From NCBI GenBank assembly GCA_016801845.1, contig CM028911.1, positions 9,532,885-9,596,884 of the forward strand: a stretch of 64,000 nucleotides of DNA. Direction: 5' to 3'. The notes beneath the pieces were generated by a model that was not told the DNA's origin, made no database searches, and saw nothing but the letters and a program-made list of their open reading frames with translations. A program made the position numbers and the translations under genes. Within the stretch, counting starts at the first letter, position 1, and the number at the start of each line of letters is the position of its first letter. Shown piece by piece: positions 11,261 to 22,910 of this stretch. This DNA comes from Polydactylus sextarius (Eukaryota; Chordata; Actinopteri; Polynemidae).

Positions 11261-12850
11261 TTTATTCGTTTCACTTTTGTTGTGTCACTCCTCTGTCTGT
11301 ACATTTGCATTGCTCTCTTTCACCTTGGCCATTGCTGGCATTTATATATTTTTTTATTTGAATTGTAAGAGACAAATAAATCTACAGAAGCAGTCAGTGC
11401 TCAGCTCTGTATGGCCTATCCTGTCTCTGATACTTCTCAGATCATATGAAATGTCAAAATTCATACGGACCTTGGATGGTGATATATTTAGTCCCTGCCT
11501 GCTGCATACCTCCACAGCAACCATGACAGTGACATATTAGTTATGCTGTCTTTTGCAATGTGATATCTTTAAATTTGCCACCTTGTTAAGTTTTGATTAA
11601 TGCGATTCCATTTCAGCAAAGTAATTGGCTTGGCCCTGTTGTGAGCGATACACAGGCGCTGCGCCGGAACAAACGCTGCAACATGGTAATGAGGCAATGA
11701 GTTTGTTCTATGGATGCTGGCAAGTGACAGTTATTAATGATTGTTATGATAAACAGACGAGTGCAGATCGGGGGGATGAGTCGGGCCAGACTGACAGTTT
11801 AAAAATAACGCGCACTGGAAAGTACTAACGAAGTAATACAGTGTTAGGAAAACAATCATGCAGGTTGTCAGAGGAAGAGGTGTAATTACAGAGCTACACT
11901 GGCCTGCCTGGGAGGAGCTGGCTTCTAATAGAGCCAGAGGAATATGCACTGACAGAGGAGAGCAGAATGATATACAACTTTAATTGGATCATCTTTTTAC
12001 CCCCCTTTCTTTTCTCAGAATACAAAGGAGGTCTGTGCTCACAGCTGTGTTATGATAGGTTTGGTCTCCTGTGAAGACTAGTGACCCCGTGTAAATGACT
12101 GTAAAGCACAGTACCGCTGTGTTTGTGTGATCTGTACATGGACTGTGTTACTGGTACTCTCCTTGTCTCTGCTCAGTATCAAAGCTTGGAAAATGTGTAT
12201 ACAGTATGTGTAAATGGTGTGAAGTGATGTAAACCCAGACTTATTTTAGCTTAGCTTTTTGTTTTCACCATTTATGTGGAGCAAAGGTATTTCAATAGGG
12301 AATATGTGACTTCTCTCTGTTCTGCTCTTGTGTATTGTCACGTCTGAACAAGAATGACAATAATGAATAAATTCCATAGCTTTTAGTTTTAAACTACAGT
12401 TAAGAATAATCATATTTCCCCCTCTTTCTGCCAATCTGTTTCTGTTTTTATTATGAGGACGTGTTAAATTTGTCCATCTTTAGTTGTCATGCCTGAACTT
12501 TTGGTGACATTTAACCTGTACCAGTGCATAGCTGTCAGGAAATACTTGGTTTTGGAATGTGACGATCAGATGACTTTACCGACCTTTGCATGAACCTTGT
12601 CTGGTGTTGATTTAGTGAGGCACAGAGATCAAAGCGATCCCTCCCAGCTTTTGTCAGTGGGCGGTTGGTGTATAGGCCTTGAGTGTGAACAAAACCAATC
12701 CTACACTGCACCGGTGAACTAACAGCATGCTAACTGTGCAGAGGTCAGCCCAGATTTTTAACATTAAATAACTTCATTTTTTTTGCATTTTTATTGTTTT
12801 ACTTTAACTTTTTTTGTGCGTCATCATCAAGATGGCATTAATCTCTAATC
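11261..12850. other. Non-coding stretch with one isolated acceptor
   Basis: It holds an octamer ATTTGCAT at 11303-11310. A strong acceptor-like sequence (CCCCCTTTCTTTTCTCAG) ends at 12018, but no good donor follows. No coding region is recognised. Confidence 0.5.
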
Positions 12851-12854
12851 ATTG

Positions 12855-12877
12855 ACACTACTGTTTCCCAGGTAAGG
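12855..12877 (+). promoter_or_regulatory. Second recursive-splicing-like site
   Basis: ACTACTGTTTCCCAG ends at 12871 and is followed directly by GTAAGG at 12872-12877. This joins a moderate acceptor to a strong donor with no exon between. The pyrimidine tract is shorter than at 5575, so the support is weaker. It lies on the same strand and 7.3 kb downstream. Confidence 0.2.
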
Positions 12878-15160
12878 TTGGTTACCTATGGAAATAGCTT
12901 GGAATGGCCTCATGAGTCAAAATATTAAATCAATGTCAGTGTAACCCAAAACATAGGGCTACTATCTCTGTGTCACACACTCTACTATCTGCACTATGGT
13001 GAAATAGTTAAGTGTGCTGAATGGAGTTTTTATGGTGTTGTCAACAATGGGAGGAGATAAAACCCCTTATACCAAACAAGTCAATATTTCATTTTCCCTC
13101 TCTCATTCATATCTGGGTCTGGCTGTGGAAATTGATTGTGGTTAGATGGTCAGGGAGGCAGTGATGATTGAGTGCAATTTTCAAATAAACTGAAAAAGAA
13201 TTGTCATTCTGTAATGGTTTTAGTTGGCAGTAAGTGGCCTGGTTGGAATTTCAGGGTCCTACACTATCCATTATCCAAGTTTTCCAACACCCTGTCATTG
13301 TTGACAGGTGGATTATAATTTTTCTATAGCAGAACAATTGAAATGACAGCGGTTTAACAAACTTGGATAGGACAAAGGAGACGCAGGGTTCCAACAGGAA
13401 ATGTGCTGCCAACATTTGTGTGCACTTTGTGTAAGGAAGTGAAAAGTCCTGCTTTCTATCTTACTCAGGAATAAGAGTTTTCCAGATTGTCCAAATATGC
13501 TCTAAACATAACTGCTTTTGATGAAGGAGTGGTTTAAACTATTTCTACATGAATTCAAATCCCCTGTCATTCTGGAAACCTGCAAACTGTTGTCACAGAA
13601 AGTATGATGACCAAAAATAGAAGAAAAACCCCAACAAAACAACACGTAAAATAACAACAACTGCAAACAAAAATACACCCAAAATTATGGGCCTTGATTT
13701 TAAACAGTGAATTATTCAAGCAGTTTGATCTTCCATGCACTCTTTATATTACAAACAGCTTTAGCACCAAATCAGTGTTGTATTGGCCGGGATCCCATTT
13801 CCATGCTGCTTGCTTCTTGGCGCTGTCATGCAGATTCTCTTCACGGTTCCATTCTTTTTCTTTTTGAAGGCTGTGATTCCTGGCCATATGGAGCCCATCC
13901 CTTTGTCTTCAGTGGTGCTATCACATCGCAGGGGCCTCTGGTAGAGGCTGGGTTAGCGTGTGGAACTGCTTGGTGACTGTCAGTCCTGGTAGTCTTCTGT
14001 TTGTTGACGTGTGAAGCCGGGCAGCATACTGTAGGCCTGATGTTGGAACTCACTTACAATTAACTTGAGAAGACACTGACACAAGGCCTTCTGTCTCGAC
14101 AAGTATCAGGGGGAGACAGCTGCGTGTTATCCCATGGAGCATAAATCAGTTGTTACTGCATCTATTTAAGAGGACATTAAATGGATGTGAATCTAACTTT
14201 ACAAGAATGCATGAACTTCAAAATATTGTTGTTTGTACATCCGAACAGAATAAAGATGAGTAACAGGAAGTGAAGGACACTGAGTTAGTATGGACCACGT
14301 TGAGAGTTGTAGCGTCTCTCCCAGCTGCACATTCACTGTCTCACTGGGCATGTATCAGCTCTCCCCTCCACATGGCTCTGCTTCTCCTCAGCGTCCCTGC
14401 TTCCCCATGCTCTGTTCTAACTTCTCAACAAGTGCAGCCCCCAAGCCCCCATGCCTTCATAATGAGTTTAGTCAGAGTGATTATAGCTGTACTATTCTAC
14501 TGTCAGTGATTATTAGATAAGAGCTAAAGCTGAAGACCTTTGTCAGCTATTATTTTAATAGCGCTATTAGTATAAGTCCTTGGTGACCATCACCTTCATC
14601 AGTCACTATAATACTAATTGTGTGGTGCACATAGATAGTGCACCTCTCACCAACACAGTATATTTTTGTCGTAAAATCATTGTGAGTAGTGTAATTGTCC
14701 GCCGCACACATAAAGTGACACCTTGTCTGGTTTGGTGCACCTTTTTTTATCTTTGAACCTAAACCTAAGATTACACACAGTCATGTCATTGTCTGTCTGA
14801 CAGCCCCTGCAGTAAGTCACTGTCCTGCAAGATGACGACTTGCAAATCAGACATGGAGACATGAGACGGCAGAATGAGAATGAGTGGGAGTTAACTTTGC
14901 TTGGTGGAGTGCAGTGACACCTGTCTCCCACACTGGCCTGACTCCCATGTGTCGTGAAGTTAATCCTTTTGCAGAACTCTGTCATATGACAGAGAAAACT
15001 GCAGGGTGAGAGAGGCCTCAGTTTGGGCTTCAGTCTTTCCAATAGCTTATGTAAGTTTTGAAGCAACAATATAATTGCCATTAGTATGCGGGACTGTAAT
15101 TTAAGATAAAAGTAGTGTTGAATTTTTTTGTTTGAGCTGTCGTTGCGTCTGTGGTCGGCG
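12878..15160. other. Non-coding stretch
   Basis: 2.3 kb without a recognised gene. The longest open frame of the whole window (165 codons, minus strand, 14677-15174) falls here. Its translation has no domain, repeat or signal peptide, and the frame has no supporting splice sites. Confidence 0.5.
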
Positions 15161-15190
15161 TTATCATCCATCAAGATATCTGGATGATAA
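15161..15190. other. Perfect 10-bp dyad
   Basis: TTATCATCCA (15161-15170) and TGGATGATAA (15181-15190) are exact reverse complements around a 10-nt spacer that itself contains GATATC. It could be a hairpin in RNA or a symmetric protein-binding site. Confidence 0.6.
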
Positions 15191-16604
15191 TTATCACTGC
15201 TTTACTGAGGCATAAGTGCAACCTGATGTGTTGCCTGTGAGTACACGCTATATGATCCTTGAAGGCTGGTGTAATGTGAGGAGTAGCCGGTTACAGGATG
15301 TGCTGATGTGTTCTATCTTGGTGGAGACTGTGGTGAGAACATATTGATGTTGATTGATTTTGTGCAGCAATGGGTCATCTGCTGCTGCTATAACCATATA
15401 ATGCAGGCTAAGCCTGTCTGCTGCATCAATCAAATACACAGGGTTATGACATTACAAACATGCTAATAACTTTTGTAATGAGTGTGTGCAATGTACTGGA
15501 ATGGATATACATACTAAATATGACTTTCTATGTTTCATGTCTGCCTGTTTTGCTGTTCCTGTGCTGATTGGACTGGATGCATTTCTTCAAAATAGGTAAG
15601 TTGTTATTATTTTACCCAAATTAAAGTCTAGCATGAATTTGCAAAATCACATCAAACAGTCACAATTATATCATGGTGAACATACAGAAATAGAATTTGA
15701 AGTCCATAGCTCAACCATCTGGTTGCCTTGTTTACTGTGCACAGCTTCAGTGTGTGCGTATTAATCATGCTTACACAAGTGTCTTAATTACTCCCAATGT
15801 AGCTGCTCCCTCAAGAACCCAGGAGATGACCTTTCTTTCCCTGTTCCTTTACGCCATTAATCATCCATAATCAACACCGTCAGAGTCAAGGAGAGGGCCA
15901 CTCAGAGCTGCCCAACACTGCCCACAGACCTCCGTCACATGCATGCTCAGATCTTTATTAATGGCCCACACATTGCGCAGACACAAGCATAATTGCAGAC
16001 ATAAACACCAACTTAAACAGGGCAGTTTAAATGGCTATGTCGAATTTGCCTATAGGAAAAGTATCACCGCAATATATCCAGTGACGTATTCTTCCTCATG
16101 AAGGTCACTTTTCCATTAATATTCAGGAGTCAATTGTCTGTCATTTTGATGTTCTCTCATATCCTGCATGACACTGGAGGAGCATACCCATGGGCCTAAC
16201 AAATGGTATTTCACTTATAAATGCGATACTCTGACATTCATGGCAGACGCTGATTCATAGCCGTCACATGGCTGATATGTCTAAGTGCCTGGGACGCACA
16301 AGGAAGTGAAAAACTACGGTGTGCAGGGCTTTTAACATTTCAGATCTTGTTTAGCCCTGCCAATGGCAGATTGACAAGTGGAGTTTCTGCTGTAGCAGGT
16401 AACTGACATGCCTGGCTTCTCCCCCCTGCTGACTGAAAGCTTAATATATCATTTGTCAGTCAAGGATGTGCTTTCATTCAATCATGGCTTGGCATTCACT
16501 CAAATGCCAGCTAGGGTTTCGATTTCATGCAAAAGAGAAGTTGAACACACACTTAGCAGCTGTGTACAGGCTGTGGTGATGTGTTGATTTCTGAAACACT
16601 GTTG
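15191..16604. other. Non-coding stretch
   Basis: Contains TTGATTGATT (PBX/HOX-like) near 15351 and an isolated consensus donor AG|GTAAGT at 15595/15596 without a good acceptor upstream. No coding region is recognised. Confidence 0.5.
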
Positions 16605-16634
16605 TTCATTAGAATTCATTAGAGTTCATTAAAA
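16605..16634. repeat. Three tandem 10-mers
   Basis: TTCATTAGAA, TTCATTAGAG and TTCATTAAAA follow each other without gaps. Each carries a CATTA homeodomain-type half site with 10-bp (one helical turn) phasing. Confidence 0.85.
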
Positions 16635-17580
16635 TCGTCTGTCAGTTAAGTTCAAAACTTTGATACACATTGTTAACACACCTAGTAAACGGTGATCTTT
16701 TTTTTCAAATAAGAGCAGTTATGGTATTTCTGTAACACCGGATCATCTTGCATCACTTACATGCAAAAGGACAAAACACCACTTCAAAGTTCTATAATAG
16801 TTTTATGACTGCCCACAAATTGCTGTCATAAATTTTTCATTCTTTTTAATTTACTGCCATAAATCAAGGCTGCTGTGGGCTCTCTGCTGTAAATGGGATT
16901 GCTCCATAGTTTTGGCATGCGGCAATCTGGCTTTGGATCTCTGAAAAACAGACAGCACACGGAAGGTAGTGCATTAATTTAGGCCCATAAATTATGCACT
17001 TACTTTTATAATGTCAAACCATAAATAATGTTGATGCATTGGGAACTGCAACACATCACCCATAGAAATTATGCATTTGAGATGAATGGGGATGCTGTGA
17101 TGGATAATGGATCTCAACCAATGTGATCTATTTAAGTTTGTTCCCCAGAGGAAATGATGGTGCAGAATTAAGGATACAAGTTCTAGAGAAGCTATTTGAT
17201 ATTCATGAAGTGCTTCACCTAACTCCGTACAGATTTCTTTATTATTATTATAATTTTTTTGTGTTAACATTGTTTTATATTTGTCACATCATACTAACAT
17301 CATTATGCCCTACAGCTTTTATTGTCCTTTTTTCTAATTCAGAATAGACAAACCATCATTGCAAAAACACAGTTTCGCAATTTATAATTTTGAAACTTTT
17401 GCAGCAACAGAAACTGCAGCTCTTCCTCCACCTCCTCATTCTTCTCTCACAAACATGTGCAGCTTGGCCTCAGAGCCAACAGAAATGTTACCTCTGGTTT
17501 TTCCAACCTATTCCCTAGAGTGCTGGATGGATGATTAAGTAAGGGACTTCACGAAGGCTTGTGCAAATGCTTAATACACT
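16635..17580. other. Non-coding stretch
   Basis: AT-rich, with short TTATTATTATTATAA texture near 17240. No gene or repeat family is recognised. Confidence 0.5.
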
Positions 17581-18080
17581 GAACTCCCGAATATTGTGTA
17601 TTATCTGCCATTAGGCAGGGATAATATTAGCCATTCTCCCTGTAATGGCTTAGGAGAAGAATAATTGAATGTACTCATGGGCTCTGGTTCAGTGGAATTG
17701 CATGTGAATGGGAATGCATCAACACTTGTCTGGTTTTAAAAATTATACCACTGTATTCCTCTTCAAACTGAGCATCACAGGAGTGTTAGCTGCAGCACTG
17801 CGAAGGCATCCAATCCAGTTCCGTGCTTTTATGATCTTCTGGATGTATTAATTATCTGCAGAGAAGCTTGTTTGGACAGCTCATTCATTTTTGCTTGATT
17901 GTATTGACAGGCCTTTCTTAAGCAGTCAAGGTAAATGCCATGATCAATACTGCGGTATTGGCTTGCATTATCACGATAATCCGCGTATGTGGTAATGGCA
18001 AACGAGACTAAAGCGGAGCAGGATCGCAGTCACTTTGTAACACTGAAATGTCCGTTTGAAGATGTAATGGGTAAGAATAA
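17581..18080. promoter_or_regulatory. Candidate conserved non-coding element with two adjacent dyads
   Basis: Repeat-free block. Two short inverted repeats lie side by side: CAATAC-TGCG-GTATTG at 17945-17960 and ATTATC-AC-GATAAT at 17967-17980. They are followed by CpG-containing CCGCGTATG. Other words include AGGGATAATATTAGCC near 17618, GTATTAATTATC near 17846 and CATGATCAATAC near 17939. Retained CpGs and symmetric sites in otherwise AT-rich sequence suggest constraint; this is inferred. Confidence 0.35.
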
Positions 18081-18248
18081 ATGCATGCTAAAAATGGCTT
18101 TGTTGTCCTTTGAGAAAATATAGCACAGTAGTGGCAGGTTTCATGTGGTACTTGTGCTCACTGTTTACATAAAGACAGCAGATTCTGCTTTATTTGATAA
18201 TGTTGCAGCTGCTGATGAGTGACTGTTTGACACTAAGCAAATGTGATT

Positions 18249-18263
18249 TTTTTTTTTTTTTTT
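18249..18263 (+). repeat. T15 homopolymer
   Basis: Plain T run followed by AAATGTG, with no retroposon body attached. The rest of 18081-18698 shows no gene or repeat family. Confidence 0.92.
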
Positions 18264-18698
18264 AAATGTGATCCCATTTGCTATAAAGAGTGATGCTAGT
18301 CTGTATAACACAGGCAGAATAGGACGATGCCAAATTAAAGCACAAATGACTACACTCTAATAAATGTCCTGTCATTGAATTTGATACCAGACAGTGGCAT
18401 GTGCATCAGACAAAGCGCCTACTTCTATAGTGCGGTGAGTATAAATCATCTTGATGTTCACATGGTGGTCTTGTGTACACTTTAAATAGAGGGAGATGCC
18501 ACATCAGCTGCACAGCGAAAGTTACGGACCATAGAGAAGTAATTACACAGTGCACCGTGGGCAAAAAGCTGTGGTAAAATAATCAGAACATTAGACGTTC
18601 TCAGTGAATTGCTCATTTATTTCTGCCTTGTTGATGTTTGATGCCTCAACACTGACCTCACTGTTTGAGATCTGAAAACTCGGGTGACACTCTGGGTT

Positions 18699-18740
18699 TC
18701 TTTCTTTTTTTTTGCTTTCTTTTTTTTTTTTTGCTTTCAG
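18699..18740 (+). promoter_or_regulatory. Very strong 3' splice-site-like polypyrimidine tract
   Basis: TTTCTTTCT, then T runs separated only by two GC dinucleotides, ending in GCTTTCAG at 18733-18740. About 40 nt of near-pure pyrimidine closed by CAG is among the best acceptors by eye on the plus strand. It directly precedes the open cassette at 18741-18910. Confidence 0.4.
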
Positions 18741-18910
18741 ACAAGAGACAACACCCAGTTTTCACCAAGTATTTCCAGTTGACCCCATTTTCCTCCGCGG
18801 GATAATAAGCTCTGACACTGACAGTAAATATCTCTCTGGGTTTCATTACCCTCTGTTTGCCACCATAAATCGTTCCAGAGGAGAAAACATTCCCCAAACT
18901 AGCCATGCAG
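18741..18910 (+). other. Exon-like cassette, 170 nt, function unknown
   Basis: The segment begins right after the strong acceptor at 18740 and ends in GCCATGCAG|GTAGAT, a usable donor, at 18910/18911. Only one frame is open throughout: codons start at 18742, giving 56 complete codons (18742-18909) and a last partial codon, with the protein beginning QETTPSFHQVF and ending NIPQTSHA. The other two frames have stops within about 65 nt. I do not recognise the peptide, and there is no domain or signal sequence. A 57-codon open frame is not rare by chance. It could be an alternative or cryptic exon, or a non-coding element that happens to be open. Confidence 0.15.
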
Positions 18911-19028
18911 GTAGATGTAGTGTGTATTAACGTGTGCAAATATACTTCTGTGTATTAAGTCTGGTTGTCTGTCTCTGCTAGCCTCACTGTGTGGTGCCAG
19001 TGAGGGCCTGAAAGGCTCCAAGTCTTGG

Positions 19029-19029
19029 C

Positions 19030-19060
<31 letters not shown>
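19029..19060. repeat. (CA)n microsatellite
   Basis: A near-perfect CA run of about 32 bp with one CG interruption at its start. Confidence 0.96.
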
Positions 19061-20370
19061 GATACACGCCTCAATAAACTCTCTATCTTAGAATTAGGAC
19101 AGCCTTCTCTGTGTTTGGACCTCAAGCTTCTGCAGCGAAAAGATTGTGCAGTTTTTAAGATATGAAGTGTCGGACAAGTATCTTATAATAGTATATTATG
19201 CAGACTTTATGGCTGCAGTGGATGGCAGTTTATTGTAGTGGGCACTGTAAGAGTACAGTATATCCGTGTCTTCAGCCCTTTGCTGCCCTTGCCACAAAGT
19301 CAACAGACTGCAGGGCTGTAGTCAGCGTCCCTGCCCCCTTGATTTAAGACTGCACTTACCAGAATCCAGCAAGGCTGTTGGTCCTCTCTTTCTCTGAGAG
19401 CTGTCACTCTTGTGTGTAATTTGCCCTGCTGAAGGAAAAAAAAAAGCTCAACTCAAACCGTGAATAATGAGTGGTTGTTAGCTTTTGAGACAGAACAAGC
19501 AAAGCGAAACACAAAACACTCCAGCAAAAGAACTGTAATTACCCACAAGCCTGTGAGTGCACTCTTAGAGGGATTGTTATTGTGTGTGAATGACCTTTCA
19601 TATCTTTGGCATGCTGCTCTGTGGCTCTGAGTCAGGCTGTTGCAGTTCCATGTAATCTGTTGGCGTGTAGCAATAGGAAACAAATATGTCATTTATGAAT
19701 GCTTTCACAACAGACGGCTATCAAAAATAACTTTGTCGTCTTTTTCATACAACAATAGTGTTCTGTAGAGTGATCTGGCTTTTAAACTGTTCTCCACAAA
19801 ACAGATAGAAATACTGTTGTCAGAAGCATAATTGTAACACTGACTTAATACTTCCTCTGGCTCTGTGGCTCATGACTTCCAACACAGACATTCGCATCAT
19901 TTGCATTTCAACACATCAGCCTGCTGATCCAGAGTTTAACATTAGCTTTGCTCTATGAAATGTACCCTCAAAGACCACCCATAGGAAGATGGATTACTGG
20001 GAGATGTCTGAGTCACTGACACCCAGCCCTCCCTCAGCCTGTCCACATCTTCAAAAGTCCCACTCAGACAGCAACAAATGGACAGATTACACAGTGACTA
20101 TGGGATGACGGATAACGCAGAGCAAGCAGAACCGTGGTGCGGGAACCTCCTGTTCCAAGCCTTTCTGCCACAGACTGACTTTTTTAAGATTTATTCCATC
20201 AGTCAAGTAATTAACATGATTTATGGTGCTGGGGTGACTGTTAGTAAGACAACAAAGGGGTCGAGCGGTTCCTCCCCCAAGGAGATGCTATCAGGTGTTT
20301 TCTGCTGTGCTTGCAATGCAGTCAGCATGCAGCTGTAAATCCAGCCATTCTGCATTGAAGAAAGATGACC
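19061..20370. other. Non-coding stretch
   Basis: Contains an octamer ATTTGCAT at 19899-19906 and an A-rich run near 19435. No coding frame or repeat family is recognised. Confidence 0.5.
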
Positions 20371-20411
20371 CCCCTCTTCTTTTCTTCCTTCTAGTCCTCT
20401 CCCCCTTCCTA
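20371..20411 (+). repeat. Pyrimidine tract with acceptor-like CTAG
   Basis: A tract of C and T ends in TTCTAG at 20394 and continues as TCCTCTCCCCC. It is acceptor-like, but the following frames close quickly or lack a donor. Confidence 0.6.
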
Positions 20412-21599
20412 CTCACTCCAGGAGGTCACAAGTTCACAGCTCGGCCTTAACTGTTAAAACCTGGGGGCTGAACTTCTGACCTCACCTAGTGTAAAAGGGA
20501 GCATAGTGAACAGTGTTTATAAGGCTGCCATTCTGAGAGGCCAGAGGGGTTTAGTAAAGGGTAGGGTGGCTGGGGCAAGGCCCAGTCTTTGACCAACTTA
20601 CCCCAGAGACAGAGGCTTGTTAAAGAAGTGCAGTAAGTAAAGACTGCCCCTTAAGGCCAAAGGAGAGAATGGCACTTAGGTACTGTGTTTGACTGATTCA
20701 TCTGTCAGCACATTGTTGTTTTAGTAAAAGATTTTGAACAGTTTGCAAAGTCACAAAGTGACAAAATCGCTCACTCAGAGATTAGTGTGGTATCCTAACA
20801 GGGGTTAAATATGAGGGTTAATTTCATGCTCTGTGACAACGCATTAAGTCTAATATTATGTCTGAGGTTTTCCAGTGAGGCGTCATGATCGCAATATAGA
20901 TATTGCCTTGAAGCATTAGCATAGTAACTGTCTGAAAACAAACATTCATTTGCAATCTCTTCTTATTCATCTGTCAAGTAAAATCTGTGAAACACTCATA
21001 CCTGTTTTCACAAGAGTGGCAGTTCCCCACGTTGTTGTCGCTCGCAGGCAAAAACAAATCCATAAGAAGTGCTTGGCTTAGCCCTGTTTACACACACTCT
21101 GCTTTTCCTGTAACCTCTATAAAAACAAAACACGGTTTCTCTAGGCTGTCTGTTTCCCTGTTAAAACAAGAGGGGGGAAAATTAAATGCCTACAAGCAGA
21201 TTTTATGATCTGATAAAAGATGGCATTTACTGTTGACTGATTTACTACCTGCCAGAGTTTGTGAGTGTATTGTAATACAGAATCAGCTCTACAGCAACAC
21301 AGCAGACGTGAGTGGGCTCATTGCTGTGATTTTCTGGGAATCGTACATTTTTGTAAATACCAGACTGCTGCATGCTCACTTAAATAAAACTGTTCAGTCT
21401 CTTATTTATCTAAACTATATTCCGGGGTTATTATCACAACAGATCTAGTTAATCTACTCTGGTGTCTCTGCTCATTACTTTGTACATGTGGTATTCTTTG
21501 TCAGAGAGGACATTAGACCTGGCAGCCTGAGAGGCATAGCTGTGTCTATTACTACTAAGTGACTAGCATGTGGTAAAACAAAGCTTGAGTGATTTATCT
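20412..21599. other. Non-coding stretch
   Basis: The first part (20450-20660) is GC-balanced with GGGGCTG-type words, and the rest is AT-rich. No gene, RNA or repeat family is recognised. Confidence 0.5.
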
Positions 21600-22000
21600 T
21601 GGCCGCACAAATATTAGTTCAGCTAAGCCAGTATTGCTCCGGTTCTAATCAGAAGGGGCGATCTCTCCTGTAAATGACAGCTCAGAGATCTCAGAATGGT
21701 GTTTACATTCGCTTCTAGGCTCCTAACATACACTCATGTTAAGAAAATAAGCCTGGTTGACTGGTGAGGAATTTGGGCCTTGCTTGCAACCACAGCACCG
21801 TGTGACAGGATTGTTTGTTAATGAAGGATTTATGGCTTCTTCAAGCTTTGTTAATTGCTCATTGTACTCCTGCTCCGTTGATGCATTTCTTTTAATAATA
21901 TGCTGAGAACATATTTCCTTTGCTGTGTCCTGTTCCAGGGGACATACTTAGCTTGTTAAGTTGCTTCTTTAATTAAAAGTGAGATGATGAATTATCAATT
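21600..22000. promoter_or_regulatory. Candidate conserved non-coding element
   Basis: Repeat-free block with TTTAATAATATGCTGAG near 21890, TTTAATTAAAAGTGAG near 21968 and GATGAATTATCAATTGC near 21985, plus AATACGAATTAG just beyond. These are clustered TAAT/ATTA and GATA-like words. The call rests on composition only. Confidence 0.25.
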
Positions 22001-22850
22001 GCATTAATACGAATTAGAACTAAAAATCTGCAGTGTTTTACTTGACATTCTTCTCATGTGAACCTTTGAAATATCTTTATTTTTAAACAGCAGTGGCAAT
22101 ACAGTGTACATGGTCATCTTTAAAATAAATTTACACGGACTCATTTGTTTTTGTGCTATTTAAACTGACTTTAAACTGTAAAATTCTTTGATGTTTACTC
22201 TTAAATTTATTGTGTTCACACTGTCCCAGACAAGTTTTCAGGATCAGTGCCAATTTGTTGCCTTGTTGCTTTGAAAGTGGAAGCTCCACACTGTTTAAAT
22301 TCCAACCACAGATCTCAGTGTTACCCTAATTGTAACCGACAATTGTTGTTGTAGATTTTTTTGGTCATTACTTTTTGGAGAAGGAGATGGTCAGAGTTAT
22401 GCAAAAGGTACTTTTACCACCTTGTCAGTTGTGGTTGTGCATTTAGATCATGTTTTCCTAGGGAGCTCAAGGTTCTGTTTGTTGAAATAACATTGTAGTT
22501 GGTCACTGGGAATTTGCACTGAACGTTCCATGGGTTTCTGTGACATTCTTCCTGTTCTTAATCCCTTTTGTCAACATCTTTTCACTTAAAATCCATTGTG
22601 TTTAATTTCTGACTTGGTGTTTGAGGTTTTCTTTGGTCTGTTTTGTTTGACAAGTGTTGAAAGGATATTATGAATATGTCTGAGCTGTGGAGAAAACATA
22701 CTGTTGTTTTCAAACTGCAAGAGAGATGCCTGGGCTTGGAGTTTAGACCGTCCACATATAGTTAGTGAGGAACCGCATGACCTCAACAAGATGATCTCTG
22801 TCTGTCTACATCAAAGAGTGTGGTAGGGGGCAAAAACTTCCACCATATTC
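22001..22850. other. Non-coding stretch
   Basis: AT-rich sequence with no gene or repeat family recognised. Confidence 0.5.
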
Positions 22851-22885
22851 CTTTTAATCTTGTCCTCACCTCCTCCCATCACCAG

Positions 22886-22909
22886 GCCGCATCCCTAATT
22901 GCAGGAAAA
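22886..22909 (+). other. Possible 24-nt microexon
   Basis: A pyrimidine-rich stretch (CCTCACCTCCTCCCATCACCAG) ends at 22885. Twenty-four bases follow, then GTAAGGTG at 22910. The 24 bases are a multiple of three and read AASLIAGK in one frame and RIPNCRK in another; the third has a stop. The last exon base would be A, which weakens the donor. Neuronal microexons of this size are common in vertebrates, but I recognise no match. Confidence 0.12.
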
Positions 22910-22910
22910 G

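Noticed and set aside
10952..11368. 138-codon plus-strand open frame rich in Leu, Ser and Phe
   Set aside because: It is a translation of the pyrimidine-rich domain 11009-11260.
14677..15174. Longest open frame (165 codons, minus strand)
   Set aside because: No domain, signal peptide or repeat is visible. It has no acceptor or donor, and its length is compatible with chance in 64 kb read in six frames.
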